16,854 bases of DNA from positions 1-16,854 of the forward strand of contig JAEOTL010000315.1 of NCBI GenBank assembly GCA_016839845.1, written 5' to 3'. This document shows, piece after piece, positions 14,794 through 16,854 of this stretch (position 1 is its first letter; every line of letters begins with the position of its first letter). A model generated the notes under the pieces. That model made no database searches. It was not told the DNA's origin and was given only the letters and a program-made list of their open reading frames with translations. The position numbers and the translations under genes were made by a program. This DNA is from Promethearchaeota archaeon (GTDB lineage Archaea; Asgardarchaeota; Lokiarchaeia; Sigynarchaeales; SOKP01).

Positions 14794-15705
14794 ATGAGTA
14801 GAATAAAATTTGGAATTACTATAAATGCCTCCCCAGATATGCTCTATAGAACCGATTATAATGAAATTAAAAAAATCGCTCAGGAATGTGAAAGTTTGGG
14901 TTACGATTCTGTTTGGGCTATGGATCACTTTATGTGGGGAATTAATGAAGCTGGGAGCGTGTTCGAAGCGTGGACACTGCTTTCTGCATTAGCCGTAGAA
15001 ACTAAAACCATCAAGCTCGGACCATTGGTAGGCTGTAATTCTTTTAGGAATCCTACACTCACAGCTAAAATTGCATCCACCCTAGATGTTATCTCCAATG
15101 GAAGATTAATATTTGGCTATGGTGCTGGGTGGAAGGAGGAAGAATACAGAGCTTATGGATTTCCATTCGGCGATGCTGTTACCCGTGTAAAGAAATTAAG
15201 GGAGGGAATAACGCTAATAAAGAAGCTCTGGACTGAAGAAAGAACGAGTTTCTCTGGGGATTTCTATGAAGCAAAAGGAGCAATCTGCAATCCAAAGCCC
15301 GTACAAAAGCCACATCCCCCCATCATGATCGGAGGAGGTGGAGAGAAGCATACGCTAAAGATCGCTGCCGAAATTGGAGATATCTGGGATCGATGGGGGG
15401 CTTCCATAGGAGAATATAGAAGAAAGGTGAAGATCCTACATGAACACTGCGATAATCTCGGAAGAAAAACAAATGATATACAACTCTCCTGGAGTGGTCC
15501 GTTTATAATTGGGAAAGATAAAAACCAATTAAGTAAAAAGATTGGACGTTATGGACAAGATAGGGGTATTGTATGCACCTATAACAACTGTATAAAAGTA
15601 TTGCAGGAATATATTGACGTAGGTTGTACACAATTCGTTTTTGTTATTAGTGGTTTTAAAGATGAAAAGGAAACCTTCATGGAAAAAATAGGTCCTTCAT
15701 TTTAG
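14794..15705 (+). CDS. LLM-class flavin-dependent (F420-type) oxidoreductase
   Basis: Seen: 303 residues of the luciferase-like monooxygenase TIM barrel. Features are FGITINA at the first strand, EIKKIAQECESLGYDSVWAMDH (24-45), a phosphate-binding-type segment SNGRLIFGYGAGW (101-113), and PKPVQKPHPPIMIGGGGE (167-184), all typical of the F420-dependent branch. Length and completeness are normal. Known: these enzymes transfer hydride between coenzyme F420H2 or FMN and an organic substrate, such as methylenetetrahydromethanopterin or sugar/alcohol derivatives. The substrate cannot be read from sequence, and use of F420 rather than FMN is inferred from the archaeal setting. The gene has its own promoter in the divergent spacer. 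It is convergent, 14 bp apart, with the Old Yellow Enzyme-type gene. Confidence 0.9.
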   Translation: MSRIKFGITINASPDMLYRTDYNEIKKIAQECESLGYDSVWAMDHFMWGINEAGSVFEAWTLLSALAVETKTIKLGPLVGCNSFRNPTLTAKIASTLDVISNGRLIFGYGAGWKEEEYRAYGFPFGDAVTRVKKLREGITLIKKLWTEERTSFSGDFYEAKGAICNPKPVQKPHPPIMIGGGGEKHTLKIAAEIGDIWDRWGASIGEYRRKVKILHEHCDNLGRKTNDIQLSWSGPFIIGKDKNQLSKKIGRYGQDRGIVCTYNNCIKVLQEYIDVGCTQFVFVISGFKDEKETFMEKIGPSF

Positions 15706-15719
15706 AGTTTATTAAGTCC

Positions 15720-16847
15720 TTATTTCTTGCTTTTTTCCCGATTTTTTTTGGTAGCACAATACACTGGACCTACTCTCATATTCGCTAGGCAAGAATTACA
15801 ACTTGTGCATTTAGCTGGTGACAGATCACCACTCTTCCAGCGATTAGGTAAATCCGGTTCATAAATCAATGGACGGCACAATGAGATAAAGTCTGCGTGC
15901 TTATCATCCAGAATTTTTTCTGCTGAGAATGGATTTTTGATACCCCCTACCAGAATTAATTTTGAGTTCTTCATGAGTGGTTTGAGTAGTTTAGCTGTAG
16001 GTAAAAAGTAGTTTTCATCTTCAGGTGTTCTAATCATTTTACAAGGGTATGGATTTTTATGGGTCAACTGACTCTCGTAGATGCCACCACTTGGTTCAAT
16101 CGCGTCATAACCAGTTTCGACAAGAATTTGTGCTATTTTTGAACTAATATCTAACGTAAGCCCCCCCTCTACTAAATCATCGGTTTGGAGTTTTATTGTA
16201 ATAGGGAATTTTGTACCAAGTTCGTCTCTAATTTCATGAAAGATTTCTATTAGGATTCTAGCCATATTTTCTATAGAACCTCCAAATTCATCGTTACGTC
16301 TATTTGTATATGGTGACACGAAATTACTTAGAAGATAGCCATGGGAAGCATGGAGTTGGACTAAATCATACCCGCAATCGTAAGCCCGAACTGCAGTGTC
16401 TTTAAATTTTTTAATTAAATCATAAATTTCTTCAGTACTTAATTCCCTTGGGGTTAACCCTGTGGTTTTTTCTGGAATCGGAGAGGGTGCGATTGGAGTA
16501 TATTTTGGATGTTCACATTGCCGTCCTAAATGAACAATCTGTATAGCCAACTTTACATCGTGTTGATCGTGAACTAAATCAACTAATTTCCTTTGACGTG
16601 GGATATAAGTATCATTATCTAATCGGAGTTGATATGGGCTTCCTGTAGCACTCGGATCTATACCAGTAAATCCAGTGATAATTAAGCCTGTTCCACCACG
16701 AGCCAATTCATCATAAAAATCAAGAATATTTTGACCCACATATCCATATTTTTCTGCTCTATGCTCAAAAGTAGCAGATCTAACAATTCTGTTATTTATT
16801 TTTACATTTCCAATTTTTTGCGGGCTGAATAGTGTTTTTAATTCCAT
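15720..16847 (-). CDS. NADH:flavin oxidoreductase (Old Yellow Enzyme family) with Fe-S motif
   Basis: Seen: 375 residues. It has an FMN-binding TIM barrel with LFSPQKIGNVKINNRIVRSAT at the start, QIVHLGRQ (103-110), the signature HASHGYLLSNFVSPYTNRR (166-184) followed by GGS, VGGI at 300-303, and SLCRPLIYEPDL (322-333). Four cysteines follow the barrel, C347-x2-C350-x2-C353-x10-C364, close to the [4Fe-4S] site of 2,4-dienoyl-CoA reductase. The C-terminal FAD/NAD(P)H domain of that enzyme (about 670 residues) is absent. Known: the family reduces activated double bonds of enones or enoyl-CoAs. Inference: electrons may enter through the Fe-S centre from a ferredoxin or separate reductase. The ATG at 16847 is seven bases from the window edge, so promoter and upstream partners are not visible. 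Confidence 0.92.
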   Translation of the reverse strand: MELKTLFSPQKIGNVKINNRIVRSATFEHRAEKYGYVGQNILDFYDELARGGTGLIITGFTGIDPSATGSPYQLRLDNDTYIPRQRKLVDLVHDQHDVKLAIQIVHLGRQCEHPKYTPIAPSPIPEKTTGLTPRELSTEEIYDLIKKFKDTAVRAYDCGYDLVQLHASHGYLLSNFVSPYTNRRNDEFGGSIENMARILIEIFHEIRDELGTKFPITIKLQTDDLVEGGLTLDISSKIAQILVETGYDAIEPSGGIYESQLTHKNPYPCKMIRTPEDENYFLPTAKLLKPLMKNSKLILVGGIKNPFSAEKILDDKHADFISLCRPLIYEPDLPNRWKSGDLSPAKCTSCNSCLANMRVGPVYCATKKNREKSKK

Positions 16848-16854
16848 AAGTACC

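Overview
The window looks like a chromosomal segment of an AT-rich archaeon, most plausibly an Asgard (Loki/Heimdall-type) archaeon. The reasons are promoters with archaeal TATA boxes, an LLM-family oxidoreductase of the F420 type, a stand-alone alpha-type subunit of ADP-forming acyl-CoA synthetase, frequent TTG/ATG starts with short or absent leaders, and a giant secreted protein with DUF2341 and LamG modules whose cytoplasmic tail has a longin-like domain. The taxonomic call is inference; there is no rRNA or other marker here.

Left part (1-5250). Three co-directional genes encode a radical SAM protein, a SLOG/DUF2493-like Rossmann protein, and a winged-helix/Cys-rich/2x[4Fe-4S] ferredoxin-type protein. 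They are followed by an acyl-CoA synthetase (ADP-forming) alpha-like subunit. Convergent to that lie a flavodoxin-domain protein and a small unknown protein with a CxxC pair on the minus strand. The theme is redox and acyl-CoA metabolism, but no single pathway is demonstrated.

Middle (5245-6086) is gene-poor but not empty. It holds a probable broken or frameshifted small gene (two frames joined across a run of nine T), a decayed 3' fragment of a metallo-beta-lactamase (MBL) gene, and a promoter with a perfect 8-bp inverted repeat centred on its TATA box.

6087-13991 encodes a single 2634-residue type I membrane protein. It has a signal peptide, three tandem DUF2341+LamG modules, a long asparagine-glycosylation-rich beta-domain ectodomain, one transmembrane helix, and a cytosolic tail of about 440 residues. 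The tail contains a longin-like domain followed by two winged-helix-like domains. It reads as an adhesin/receptor able to link surface ligand binding to cytosolic signalling, and is the most interesting item in the window.

Right part (14025-16854). A membrane-anchored MBL-fold hydrolase converges on the giant gene; its own last 36 codons are 90% identical to the decayed fragment upstream of the giant gene. Next are a divergent LLM-class flavin oxidoreductase and a convergent Old Yellow Enzyme family oxidoreductase with a C-terminal Fe-S cysteine motif. No tRNA, rRNA, CRISPR array, transposase or integrase was seen.
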